Counted from the first letter of the stretch, positions 49,590 through 63,545 are shown. The stretch: 64,000 nucleotides of DNA from Scylla paramamosain (GCF_035594125.1 NC_087156.1:28686997-28750996), one strand, 5' to 3'. Program-made: numbers and translations. Notes: generated from the sequence alone by a model not told the origin.

Positions 49590-51338
49590 CTACTACTCAA
49601 ACCTTTGCTAAAAACTTTACCTTGGACGATTCTGGGCTTGTTCCTCCCTCTCCTCCACCCTCTGACTACTTCATGCCACGAATTAAAATTCTTCGCAATG
49701 ATTGTTTTCCATGCCCTCGCTGGCCTAAACCCTCAGAAGGTCCTGATGGGGTCCCTCCTATTGTTCTCCAAAACTGTGCCTCCGTGCTTGCACCTTGCCT
49801 AGTCAAACTCTTTCAGCTCTGTTTGTCAACATCTACCTTTCCTTCTTGCTGGAAGTTTGCCTACATTCAGCCTGTTCCTAAAAAGGGTGACCGTTCTAAT
49901 CCCTCAAACTACCGTCCTATTGCTTTAATTTCCTGCCTATCTAAAGTTTTTGAATCTATCCTCAACAGGAAGATTCTTAAACATCTATCACTTCACAACC
50001 TTCTATTCTGATCGCCAGTATGGGTTCCGTCAAGGCCGCTCTACTGGTGATCTTCTGGGTTTCCTTACAGAGTCTTGGTCATCCTCTTTTAGAGATTTTG
50101 GTGAAACTTTTGCTGTTGCCTTGGACATATCAAAAGCTTTTGATAGAGTCTGGCACAAAGCTTTGATTTCCAAACTACCCTCTTACGGTTTCTATCCTTC
50201 TCTCTGTAACTTCATCTCAAGTTTCCTTTCTGACCGTTCTATTGCTGCTGTGGTAGACGGTCACTGTTCTTCTCCTAAATCTATTAACAGTGGTGTTCCT
50301 CAGGGTTCTATCCTGTCACCCACTCTCTTCTTATTATTCATTAATGATCTTCTAAACCAAACTTCTTGTCCTATCCACTCCTACGCTGATGATACCACCC
50401 TGCACTTTTCCACGTCTTTTCATAGACGTCCAACCCTTCAGGAGGTAAACATATCACGCAAGGAAGCCACAGAACGCTTGACTTCTGATCTTTCTAAAAT
50501 TTCTGATTGGGGCAGAGCAAACTTGGTATTGTTCAATGCCTCAAAAACTCAATTCCTCCATCTATCAACTCGACACAACCTTCCAGGCAACTATCCCCTC
50601 TTCTTCAATGACACTCAACTGTTCCCCTCTTCTACACTGAACATCCTCGGTCTGTCCTTTACTTATAATCTGAACTGGAAACTTCACATCTCATCTCTAG
50701 CTAAAACAGCTTCTATGAAGTTAGGTGTTCTGAGACGTCTCCGCCAGTTTTTCTCACCCCCTCCAGCTGTCTAACTCTGTACAAGGGCCTTATCCGTCCA
50801 TGTATGGAGTATGCTTCACATGTCTGGGGAGGTTCCACTCATACTGCTCTTCTAGACAGGGTGGAATCAAAAGCTTTTCGTCTCATCAACTCCTCTCCTC
50901 TAACTGACTGTCTTCAGCCTCTCTCTCACCGCCGCAATGTTGCATAACTAGCTGTCTTCTATTTTCATGCTAACTGCTCTTCTGATCTTGCTAACTGCAT
51001 GCCTCCCCTCCTTCCGCGGCCTCGCTGCACAAGACTTTCTTCTTTCTCTCACCCCTATTCTGTCCACCTCTCTAACGCAAGAGTTAACCAGTATTCTCAA
51101 TTATTCATCCCTTTCTCTGGTAAACTCTGGAACTCCCTGCCTGCTTCTGTACTTCCACCTTCCTATGACTTGAATTCCTTCAAGAGGGAGGTTTCAAGAC
51201 ACTTATTCATCAATTTTTGACCACTGCTTTGACCCTTTTATGGGACTGGCATTTCAGTGAGCATTTTTTTATTAGATTTTTGTTGCCCTTGGCCAGTGTC
51301 CTTTCTACATAAAAAGATAAATAAATAAAATAAATATG
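49590..51338 (+). mobile_element. 5'-truncated non-LTR retrotransposon (Jockey/CR1-like), reverse transcriptase region and 3' UTR
   Basis: Seen: fragments of one reverse transcriptase in two alternating frames. The order is NYRPIAL, then YGFRQGRSTGDLL, LDISKAFDRVWHKAL (first catalytic Asp near 50123), GVPQGS, the YADD box at 50382-50393, an ILGLSF segment, GLIRPCMEYASHVWGG, and a C-terminal tail with RCTRLS and LWNSLP ending at the stop at 51218-51220. The 3' UTR ends in TTGCCCTTGGCCAG and an A/T-rich AAATAAATAAA tail. Frame breaks lie near 49705-49740 (two), at about 50007 and at about 50765, with an in-frame TAA near 50946. The endonuclease half is missing; the 5' edge lies near 49590, 200 bp after a CT array. 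Known: target-primed retrotransposition leaves such 5' truncations. It is dead, but only moderately decayed. Confidence 0.92.
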
Positions 51339-51412
51339 CAACCCATTTTCTTCCTGTATTTTGAAATCTAAGTTTACCAAGCCTGAACCTGTTACTTCTA
51401 AGTCCGTATTGT

Positions 51413-51580
51413 TAAGTTATTGAGGCTTTCAGGGATGTTTCACGATTCTAGTGATAATTTAACAAGTGTTCTGCATTATCACTGGAAAAAAAAAAAAAAC
51501 ATGAGAATGCGAATCATCCTTGTGGGCTTTAAAAATAGTGCTTAAGAGAGAAACAAGCTGCTTAAAGATACGAGCACTAG
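51413..51580 (+). mobile_element. Dispersed TIR-like element, copy E
   Basis: TTTCACGATTCTAGTGATAA, TTTAACAAGTGTTCTGCATTA, an A-run, CATGAGAATGCGAATCATCC and TGTGGGCTTTAAAAATAGT follow the order of copy B. It lies 75 bp downstream of the retrotransposon tail. Its ends are less clear. Confidence 0.65.
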
Positions 51581-52216
51581 TCGTATTAAGTACAGGATTT
51601 CAGTTTTCTAGAGCTTTAACCCTTTCATTACGATGAGAAACAATCAACAACGCTAGAGGTAATCCATGAAATACTTGAGAAAATACATGAAATCTTTTAT
51701 AAACATCTACAAGGAAGACGGACATTAAAGACAACAGATTTTCCAATTTCTATCTAATTCAGTGACTGAAAGTGACCGTGAAACAAGTAAATATGTCTCT
51801 GTGTCAACCAACTAAGGAAAAATGTACCAAATAAACGTGAAAGAATTAAACACAAAATAAAACGGATCATTTTTTTTTTTTATTAGGCTACACTTCCATA
51901 ACATACTTCACTTGGTAACAATGATCGTTTTTTTTTTTTTGTTTCTTTGCTCTCTCAGATCACAAGGTCACACAAGCGCTTCAGTCCATCATGTGTCCCC
52001 AGCTTTACTTGTCTCCTTCCTTTCCTCCCTTCGCTTCCTCCACTCCCAAGCACATTTTTTTCCCTCCTTCCTGTTCTAGTATCTGTCTCCTCCCTCCTTC
52101 CCCCTCTTTCTTCTTCCTCCTCCTCCTCTTTCTCCTCCTCCACTTCTTATTTTTCTTCCTTCCTCAATCGTTTTTTCCATTTTCTCGCTCCTCTTGTCCT
52201 CTTTACCACTTCATTC

Positions 52217-52217
<1 letters not shown>
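51581..52217. other. AT-rich then pyrimidine-rich DNA, no gene seen
   Basis: T runs near 51871 and 51930; C/T-rich from 52010 to 52217. Confidence 0.45.
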
Positions 52218-52282
<65 letters not shown>

Positions 52283-52363
52283 TCTCTTTCCTCACTTACT
52301 TTTTTCTTTTATATTTCTTTCGTTCTTCGTCTCTTTGTGGTTATTTGAATGCATTACGTTTAT

Positions 52364-52450
<87 letters not shown>

Positions 52451-52799
52451 CTCTCTCTCATTCCTTTCCTTATCATCGTTATCGTTCTCTTTTCAGTATC
52501 TCCTATTTTTCTAATCTTATATTTCCTCCTCCTCTCGATATTATTTGCTGTGTTATTTTTCCTTCTTTCTTTACGTCCTACAACATTCCCATTCCCGTCC
52601 ATTCTCTCTTTCCCCTGTTTTCACGTTCTTTCCGCCTTTCTTCCTTTGTCTCCCGTATCATTCCTTCCTCTCTTCCATTCCATTTTCCTTATTCTATTTC
52701 CTTCCTGCCCACCAACGTTCACTTTACTACTTTTTTCCTCCTTTCGTCTACTGCTCTTTCCTTGCCTCCCTTCCTCCGTCTTTTACGACCAGGAAGGTA

Positions 52800-52880
<81 letters not shown>
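52218..52880. repeat. (CT)n arrays, pyrimidine tract and (GA)n
   Basis: (CT)n at 52218-52279 and 52366-52459 (one TTCTC break), C/T-rich sequence to 52795, (GA)n at about 52803-52880. Confidence 0.93.
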
Positions 52881-52883
<3 letters not shown>

Positions 52884-52903
52884 GCATCATCAGCAGGATT
52901 CCT

Positions 52904-53665
52904 TATTCTGAAACGCTTTTGGCTTCTCACTAGAACCACTCTCAAAGGCCACAGAGATAATTAGTTTGGGTTCTCATGTTTTTTTTTTTTTTTTTCGTTT
53001 ACGATGCTGCATTCTTGTCAAACTGCCACTAGTATCATGAAAGCATTCTCCGAAACAGCCCAACAACAGTCACCGGAGCCTCTTAATTAATATATCCCTA
53101 AAATCATGAAAATATTGTTGAAAATCTCAATAGCTTCCATTAGCGGATCTTAACCTTTCACTATAATCATGAAAAATCCTTGAAAACCTCAATAACCTTT
53201 CACTAGAAGCTTTTACTCTATTACAAGAATCATGAAAACACTCTTAAAAAGCCCCTGTAACTTTTGCTGGGGCCTCTTGAACTATCACAAGAAAGCTCCC
53301 TTGAAAACCCTAATAATATCTATAAGAGCCTCTTAAAGTATCACTAGAATCATGAAAGTATTCTTGAAAACGCCATGAATACTCACTAGGAACTTCTAAT
53401 AACATTCAATGGAGAGCCTTGTCATCTACTATCACTTGGATAATAGAAGCACCCTTGAAAACACTGATAACTTTCACTAGATCCTCTTGAACTATCTCTA
53501 AAATCATGAAATCACCCTTGAAAACTAATAACTTTCCCTAAATCCTCTTAAACTATTATTAAAATCACGAAAGCACTTTTGAAAATGCCAATAATCTCCA
53601 AAAGGACCTCTTCAACTATCATCGGAATCATGAAATCACTCTTGAAAAGCACCGACAACTATTGA
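52904..53665 (-). repeat. Tandemly amplified copy (F) of the dispersed TIR-like element
   Basis: The terminus TATTCTGAAACGCTTTT (52904-52920) is followed by one copy of the distal part (CTCAAAGGCCACAGAGATAA, GGGTTCTCATG, a T run, ATTCTTGTCAAACT) and then about ten units of 61-69 bp. Each unit has ATCATGAAAGCACTCTTGAAAA and CACTAGAGCCTCTTGAACTA. CATGA landmarks fall at 53036, 53105, 53168, 53231, 53351, 53505 and 53629, with diverged ones between. The (GA)n array ends only 24 bp before the terminus. Confidence 0.78.
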
Positions 53666-53929
53666 TGGTTCAAACAATTCGAGATAAGACGACAAGACGT
53701 TTGAAAACACCATCTGAGGATAATGAAGAGCGTTTCTGTTACTTCTGCTTCTTGTTTCTAAGCCTCTTATCTAGACTCGCTTTAATGTATGAGCGTGTGA
53801 GTTACAGAAAAGTGTCTTCAGCAAAGATGGAAGTGTGCAAGTATTTAAGTGTAAAACGGTCTGTAAGTTGATATTTGGCCTGTAAGTGTTATGGTTTCCA
53901 TTGTATTTTTTGTCTTAATTTCTCGCGTT
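53666..53929. other. Unique sequence, no gene seen
   Basis: A short open frame (53662-53871) shows no known domain. Confidence 0.35.
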
Positions 53930-54375
53930 GAATGCACCTACCAGACAAGATATTCCAATGTTTCAATACTAGTGAAATATCTGTAATGTTCCGATAATTA
54001 AGATATGCCAGTAAAGAATTTGTTGTCCAGAGCTTTGAACACATACAAGAAATAAGTTTTCCATGGCTGATGAAGCGTCTTGTTCCAGATAGATAAGGGT
54101 TTTTCAAAATTTCGTTTCTCTTGTTCTGGTAGTAAAGGCATAAGAGCTTCCAGTTCTCCATGACTGGTGACGTATTCTTGTTCTAGTACTGAGGAGAAAT
54201 AAGAGATTCAGTTTCTCCTAAGTTATTGAAATGCTACTCCTCTTCCAATATTGAAGACAAATAAGGACACTTCACTTTTCCGGGACTAGTGATGCGTTAC
54301 AATACTGATGACAAGATGCTTTAGTTTTCCAGTGCCAGTGAAGTGTCTGTCTTGCTCCAGTACTGAGGAGCGAGG
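53930..54375. repeat. Diverged tandem array (~65-bp units)
   Basis: The phrase TTCCAGTACTGAGGAGAAAT and a CAGTTTTCCATGACTGGTGA-like partner alternate about five to six times. The 90-residue minus-strand frame (53889-54161) lies inside this array and needs no gene to explain it. Confidence 0.6.
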
Positions 54376-54700
54376 GATGGGCGCAAAGCAGGGAATGGCG
54401 AGGGAAAGGACGGCAGGAAGGCTGTGTGGAGGGAACACTGCCGGGGGGAGAGTACCTGTATAGCTGCCCTGATGCAAGGAACTGAGTGAAGGAAGAAAAG
54501 AGATGAAGAAAGGAAGGAAAAAAAAACGGTAGATCGAGAAAGGGAAATGGAATGGAATACTTGAGTTAAGCAAAGGAGGGAAGGAAATGGATAGGAAGGG
54601 GAATACAGAGCGGAGGAGAGGGAAAGACGGAGGAAGAAAGAGGAGGAAAGAAGAGGGAGAGAAAGCAAAATGTGATAGCTAGCGGTGGTATGGCGCGAAG
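54376..54700. other. Purine-rich intergenic DNA, no gene seen
   Basis: GGAAGGA/GAGGAA composition. Frames are compositional. Confidence 0.45.
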
Positions 54701-55142
54701 ACAGGAGGGGAAGGTGAAGACAAGGCAGGAAGAGGCGAGGCAGCGGTGGTGATGATGGTAACTCGTCTGCTGAGGAATCACTAACTTTTGCTCAGACTCA
54801 CACAGCATCGCAATGACGAGCTGCAGTGGAGGGGAGCGTTTGCCAGGGAGGGAGAGGGAGAGGGATGCAAAAGTTACTCTAATGCGAATACGAATAAGTT
54901 TCCAAGAATATGAATACCAAGAATACAAAGGATGCGGAGAAATATTACGAGTGTGCGTCCTCCAGCAGGCAAGGGAAGGTGGTGGTGGTGGTGGAGGTAA
55001 TGCAGGTAAGTACATATGCCTTCAAAGTTCCTTGCATACACACACACACACCGTAAAAGTTTCACTGTCTACACGAAAGAAACCTTAAAAAAAAAAAAAA
55101 ACGTATATACAAGCTCCCGAATGAGCAAAATACAGACACACA
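54701..55142. other. Unique sequence, no gene seen
   Basis: GGTGGT triplets near 54978-54998, short (CA)n near 55037-55051 and an A run near 55087-55101. Confidence 0.4.
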
Positions 55143-55281
55143 CAGACTTAGCTTTAGGATAAATGTTAAATATTTCCCCAACCCCTCTGCACATTTTCAG
55201 TTTGTTAACTGCCTAAAGAATAAACCGTTTATTATTAATTATTATTATTATTATTATTATTATTAATATTATTATTATTAT

Positions 55282-55342
<61 letters not shown>
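55143..55342 (+). mobile_element. SINE-like element with (ATT)n(AC)n tail, copy 3 (truncated head)
   Basis: In the opposite orientation to 26563-27148 the same body appears: CTCTGCACATTTTCAGTTTG, then TAACTGCCTAAAGAATAAAC and CGTTTATTATT, then (ATT)n to about 55286 and (AC)n to 55342. The tRNA-like head is absent, so it is 5'-truncated. Sharing the compound tail at an unlinked site shows that the tail belongs to the element. Confidence 0.8.
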
Positions 55343-55345
<3 letters not shown>

Positions 55346-55481
55346 AATATTTCAGTATGCACATAGGCTTCATGTTACCAGCGCGCGGACTTTAAGTTTC
55401 CAGCACACACGGCCTAAACAATTCATGTGGGCCTACACGCCGTTAGAAGCAAGGTGGCGGCGGCTGTGACCCTGAAAGATG

Positions 55482-55536
55482 CAGTGGTGGTGGTGGTGGT
55501 GGTGGTGGTGGTGGTGGTGGTGGTGGCGGTGGCGGT
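55482..55536. repeat. (GGT)n microsatellite
   Basis: About 55 bp of GGT with late GGC variants. Confidence 0.95.
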
Positions 55537-55659
55537 GAGAGTGAGAACAAAGAATGAAGTTTATGTGCAGGCTTTTGGATGACTCTGGGAGGATATGGAG
55601 TGTGGCGGGCATCGCGAGGTTGGTGTGTGACAGGAATGCATGGCTCTTGAGTGGCATTC

Positions 55660-56120
55660 CGGTAAGATAAGGAAAGGTATGCTAAGTGAGGTTAGGTTAG
55701 GTATTGTTAGTTAATGTAAGGTAGGATAGCGTTAGATAAGGTTAGGTAAGGCAAAATAAAGCAAGATAAGATAATATTGGATAAGTTACTGTAAATTAAA
55801 GTTCAGTAGGGTAATATCTGGTAAGGTAATATTAGGATAGGTAAAGTAAGTTAGGTTAAAATGCGGTAGGATAAAGTTAGGTTAGGTATTAAGTTAGGTT
55901 AGATTAAGTATTAATAGGCAGGAAAGGTAAGTCAAGGTAACACAAGGTAAGTAAGACTAAGTAAGATCAGATAATGTAAATAAGGTAATACTGGGCAAGG
56001 TAGGTTATAATAAGTTAGAGCAAGATAATACTGACGAAGGTAAGTTGAAATAAGGCAGAGCAAGGAAACATTGGGTTAAGTTCAAATAAGATAGGGCAAG
56101 GTCAGGTAAGGTAAGGCAAG
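55660..56120. repeat. Degenerate GGTTA/GGTAA tract, TTAGG-like
   Basis: Words GGTTAGGTTAGGTA, AAGGTTAGGTAAGG, AAGTTAGGTTAG and many GGTAA/AAGTAAG variants fill 460 bp. TTAGG is the arthropod telomere unit, so this may be a decayed interstitial telomere-type repeat. A generic GGTAA minisatellite is the alternative. Confidence 0.6.
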
Positions 56121-56398
56121 TCGTGGCCACCGAGCACCACCAAGCTACACACAATCCCACTAGTAACAAAGCTCACATCCATCCATTAACAGTGACTCTT
56201 GTAACGGATGCCTCGTAGAACTCACCTTGACGAGTCACTCTCCAGAGGGCACTTCCAGCCTACCAGAGGCATGACTCCCTCAGGTGCAAGGATGCCGGCC
56301 GCCGCTCCTCCGCCTGCGCCTCCTCCTGCTACTGTCTCACCCATCATTCTCGTCTCTCATTTACTCATGTCTTCTTTTTTCTTGTTATTCATCCCCCC
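56121..56398. other. Unique sequence, no gene seen
   Basis: Nothing recognised. Confidence 0.35.
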
Positions 56399-56435
<37 letters not shown>

Positions 56436-56437
56436 CT

Positions 56438-56501
<64 letters not shown>

Positions 56502-57175
56502 TCATTCTCCTTTCGTTTACCTCTCTCTTTCTCTTCTCCTGTTTCCCCTTTATCTCTTACTCTCACCTCTTTTTTATCTTTCTCTTTCTCTTCTTTTTCC
56601 CTCCTCTTTATCCCTCACTCTCTCCCTCTTCTCTCCTCTCCTTTTTCTCCCTTCTTTCCTAATTCTCCTTTCGTTTACCTCTCTCTTTATCTCCTCCTAT
56701 GTCCCCTTCATGTCTTATTCTCTCTTTTTCTTTATCTCTTTCTTCCTCTTCTTTATCCTTCTTAACTCTCCTCTTGTTTACCTCTCTTCCTCCTCTCCTT
56801 TTTACCACTTTCCTTCACTTTCTCCTTCCCTTTTCCTGATTTTTTTTCTTTCTCTTCCTTAACTTTCACACTTTCCGCTTATCCCTCTCTTTCTTCTTTT
56901 CTTTTTCCCCTTCTTCTTTAACTGTCTTATATCTTCTTTTTCTCTTTCTTCCACTCTTTTCTTTTCTCGCAACACTTCCTCCTCTCCTTCCTTCCCTCCC
57001 TCCCCTCTTCATTCTTTCCTTTTCTCCCTTCTCTCCCGCATCCTTTCACCTCTCACTTCCTCATTCCCTGCAAACACTTATTCCTTCCCTCATTCCAACA
57101 CTTGCTTCCCTCCTTCACCCCTCACTCCCTCCTCCCCCTCGCTACTCCATCCCTCACTCTCTCCCCTCTGAGCTG
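56399..57175. repeat. (CT)n array and long pyrimidine tract
   Basis: (CT)n with interruptions at about 56399-56497, then C/T-rich DNA containing a duplicated CTTTCGTTTACCTCTCTCTT block near 56510 and 56670. Confidence 0.88.
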
Positions 57176-57275
57176 TGCGTCTCACCGCCAAGGAAGGAAA
57201 TCAAAAGTCTCTTGAAAAGTATGAATGGAGAGACAAATAATTGTCTCTCATTACGAAGAATGAATATAAAAGAGC

Positions 57276-57375
<100 letters not shown>

Positions 57376-57660
57376 GAGTATGAAAAGAGGTTATATATGA
57401 AAAAAAAATGAAGAGGAAAAAGAAACGATTAGTAGACGGGAAAGGGAAAGACTAAAAGAGATAAAAAAAAAAAAAACTGAGGCAGGAGAAGGATTAGTTA
57501 CTGGAAAACAAGAACTAAAAGAAAAACGTCATAAATTGCAGCGCAAGAGACGAGACTTACAAAAAAAAGTGGGGAAAAAAAGGAGAAAAATCTTGTATAT
57601 TAAATTTTCACTCCAATTGCTTATACCAAACAGTAATTTTAATGTTTCCAAGTATTCCCA

Positions 57661-59057
<1,397 letters not shown>

Positions 59058-59126
<69 letters not shown>

Positions 59127-59260
59127 GGAGTGGGGGATAGAACGGAGACGGAGAGAGGCGAGAAGGGAACCCAGAGGAGGAGATAAGGACACACATGGAA
59201 CTTAATAGGGAAACGAAAAAGAGAGAGAATAAAGGAGCTTGGAAAGGTAATATGAGGCAC

Positions 59261-59349
<89 letters not shown>

Positions 59350-59568
59350 AGAAGAGATGAAGAACACCAGAGGAAGAAAGGAGAAGGAAGATGAGCCCGA
59401 GGGAGAGGCAGGAGCGGTAGAAACAGGAGAAGGAGGAGGAGGAGGAGGAGGAGGGCCAGAGCTACGGACGAGACAATGGAAAGAGAGAGACACACAAGGG
59501 AGAAAGGGTCACGAGAGACAATATTATGCGTCCCACGAAAAGAACTGCAGAAGAAGATCAAAGACTTA

Positions 59569-59646
<78 letters not shown>
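59058..59646. repeat. Three (GA)n arrays with purine-rich spacers
   Basis: (GA)n at about 59058-59116 followed by a G run, about 59266-59347, and about 59570-59646; (GGA)n near 59431-59453. Confidence 0.96.
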
Positions 59647-59648
<2 letters not shown>

Positions 59649-60107
59649 CTGGTAATACGTTTCAAGGCGTCAGAAATATTGTTACGTCAAGACAAACTTA
59701 AGTAATATTCCTCATAGCAAAACTCCCAGCTGCTTTCTTTATTTCTTACACGCTCACCTTTATGATGAACAAATAGTACATGCAGAGTATACAAGAAGTA
59801 ACAAGTGAAGGTGCGAGAACATAACAATTCCATAGCCCACAACTGATCACCTCAACTTACGTTTTCTATTGCTCCCCCTTATGCCACGTTGCCCTCATAG
59901 CGAGGCCCAAACGATGCCTCAGTTTTTTTTTTCTTTTTTTTTTTTTAAGAACACACGAATTCACAAACTTAAAGAAAGTAAGCGAGCGGAAAGATAACGT
60001 ATGAAATGTAAACCACCAACAGTAAAGACACGATGAAGGAATTAATTCAGGGACTGTTTTGCCTCGCTGACTCGATTACTTTGGTGTCTCCTGAAAGATG
60101 CACTGAC

Positions 60108-60110
<3 letters not shown>
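59647..60110. other. Unique sequence, no gene seen
   Basis: T run near 59924-59947. Nothing else recognised. Confidence 0.35.
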
Positions 60111-60139
<29 letters not shown>

Positions 60140-60360
60140 GGAGGAGAACAAGAGTTGGACGAACATCAAAAATGAGAGACGAGGAGCTCAATTTTTTGGA
60201 GGCTGAGTGCGCAGGAGAATAATAACAAGAAAGAAGAAGAAGAAGAAGAAGAAAAATAAATAAATAAATAAGTAAATAAATAAATAAAAACAGTGGTAGT
60301 AGTAGTAATAGTAGTAGTAGTATACACTGTAGCAGGAGTAGTAGCAGCAGTAAGAGGCAA
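60111..60360. repeat. (GGA)n, (GAA)n, (TAAA)n and (AGT)n short arrays
   Basis: Four short triplet or tetranucleotide runs in succession: about 60114-60146, 60234-60253, 60254-60288 and 60296-60322. Confidence 0.85.
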
Positions 60361-60982
<622 letters not shown>

Positions 60983-61164
60983 GAACGCGCACATTATCCC
61001 AACACGAGATATACGCAATGGGCACCAATACCTCACTGTCACTGCTGCTGATTAACTGCCCGCTGAGTTACCAGGAAAATCGAAAATCCAAGCCAGGTAA
61101 TTCTAAGCGTCACCTTGAAACGAGTCATTCATTCCCATGCACGTCTATTTCCGTCACTGGGGCA

Positions 61165-61549
61165 GGAGAAGCAGGAGGAGGAGGAGGAGGAGGAGGAGCT
61201 AAGGAGAATTTAGACACTGACAATTAATCTCAGTAGCTTCCCTCCTCATTGTGTGTGTGTGTGTGTGTGTGTGTGTCTGTGTGTGTGTGTGTGACTTACA
61301 GTTCACCCAGGAGTCCAATAATATACAAACGAACGATAATAACGACGCTACTGTTGTTTCCTTTGTTTCTCCCATTCTATTTCCATCATCTCTCCTGCCT
61401 CTGTTCCTTCCCTCTCTTTTCTCCCCTCACCTTCAGAGGAAGCACTGCACGGAATCCTGAGGGCGCACTGCAGACACAAGACACAGGCAGCCTTATAAGA
61501 ACTACACACGATTGGTAGTATTAGCTTCTTCCTTATTTTGCCTTACCAT

Positions 61550-61623
<74 letters not shown>
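61165..61623. repeat. (GGA)n, (GT)n and (CT)n arrays
   Basis: (GGA)n at about 61172-61197, (GT)n at about 61250-61292 with one TCT break, (CT)n at about 61553-61623. Unique DNA between them shows no gene. Confidence 0.93.
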
Positions 61624-61626
<3 letters not shown>

Positions 61627-61799
61627 ATAGCAAGTTTATATGAAGAAATTCTGCCCAAAACTTACTACATCATTGCGTGCCACTCATTATCAGGGCAATG
61701 TACAAACAAATTTACTCTATTAGCAATTAAGGAAATAATCTAGTTACATTTACAAAGAAAATGCATGATAGGTTTCCATTACCCTGATGAGTTTGCACC

Positions 61800-61856
61800 A
61801 CGTTAATACTATTACTACTACTATTACTGTTGTTATTATTATTATTATTATTATTA

Positions 61857-61904
<48 letters not shown>

Positions 61905-61930
61905 GTGGTAGTAGTAATAGTAGTAGTAGT

Positions 61931-61987
<57 letters not shown>

Positions 61988-62006
61988 CTAGTAGTAGTTG
62001 TAGTTA

Positions 62007-62092
<86 letters not shown>
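61800..62092. repeat. Compound (ATT)n-(AGT)n-(CT)n microsatellite
   Basis: (ATT)n at about 61832-61904, (AGT)n at about 61904-61998, short ATT, then (CT)n at 62011-62092, with hardly any spacer. Three unit types are joined in one 290-bp block. Confidence 0.97.
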
Positions 62093-62095
<3 letters not shown>

Positions 62096-62388
62096 CAGGA
62101 ACGTGACCGCGGAGTGTAAAACATTGAAAAGATCTTGTGGTGGTTTGAAAGGCCGCCCCAGACAACCACCACCAGCACACATACAAAAAAAAGCTAAGCC
62201 CCCGAACCACCAGAAAAATACGGGAGCCTTTCACTGCCGTACGTGATTCAACTCAAAACAGTAGCGGGCGAGCGGCCGGATAAGTTGGTAGTTGGGGAGG
62301 GGCGCGTTTTCTTCCTCAAAAAAAAAGGTACAAAAAATAGAAAATACATCTTTGCACATCCACAACCACGACGTTCAAATGATGACAA

Positions 62389-62390
<2 letters not shown>
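62093..62390. other. Unique sequence, no gene seen
   Basis: Nothing recognised. Confidence 0.35.

Positions 62391-62391
<1 letters not shown>

Positions 62392-62478
<87 letters not shown>
62392..62478. repeat. (CT)n microsatellite
   Basis: About 87 bp of CT. Confidence 0.97.
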
Positions 62479-62480
<2 letters not shown>

Positions 62481-62654
62481 TTGTGCATCTAGGGCCACGC
62501 GACACGAGCCGCATCACGTAGGCGGAGGAATGGGAGCCTCAGAGGAGGCGGCAACTCTCTGAGGCATTGATGTAAAGGAGCAGGAGGGTTTCAGGGAACT
62601 ATATATAGCAAACGTGTGCGTGGGTGTGTGTCTGTGCGTCCGTGTGCTTGTATT

Positions 62655-62910
<256 letters not shown>

Positions 62911-63109
62911 AAAAACACTGTCCTCTCAAATAACGATAAACTATAAACAATAAACGACATCTTCACGGTTTGGGCAAGATGGAGATGCAGGAGGCACGGC
63001 GGAAAAGGAAAAAGATAAGAAAAGGATATAAGAGAAGAGGAAGAGGAGGAGGAGGAAGGATATGCACGAGATAGAGGCTTTGCTGGAGATGGAGAGATTT
63101 CCACGTCAT

Positions 63110-63545
63110 GATGAACTGCTGACACCACCACCACAGCGACACCGCAACGCCACCACAACGCCATAACAAACAGACACCACCACGTCGCCCTTCCTTACAA
63201 GAAACAGTTCACACACCACTGCACCACCACCAGAACACCAAAACAGAGACCCACTGCACCACCCTATCACACCACGGTCCTTCTCCATAGCACCACCACA
63301 ACACTACAACACAGACCCACACCACCAAACCACAGCAGTATTACAATTAACATCACCACACCACCACACTACCGTACCTCACTACCACGCTACCTATCTG
63401 TCACACCAGGGTCCTTCTCCATAGCACCACAACAACACCACAACACAGACCCACACCACCAAACCACAGCAGTATCACAATTAACATAACATCACCACAC
63501 CACCACAGTACCTCACTGCCACAACACCGCATCATTCATACAACA
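63110..63545. repeat. CAC-rich tract with a 134-bp tandem duplication
   Basis: Degenerate CCACCA/ACAACA triplets. GGTCCTTCTCCATAGCACCA at 63276 recurs at 63410 (offset 134), followed in both by ACAGACCCACACCACCAAAC and CACAGCAGTAT. Confidence 0.88.

Noticed and set aside
49605..49802. Separate 65-residue open frame at the start of the retrotransposon
   Set aside because: It is an out-of-frame shadow except for a short stretch that belongs to the reverse transcriptase between two frameshifts.
53889..54161. 90-residue minus-strand frame of ordinary composition
   Set aside because: It lies wholly inside a diverged ~65-bp tandem array and matches no family.
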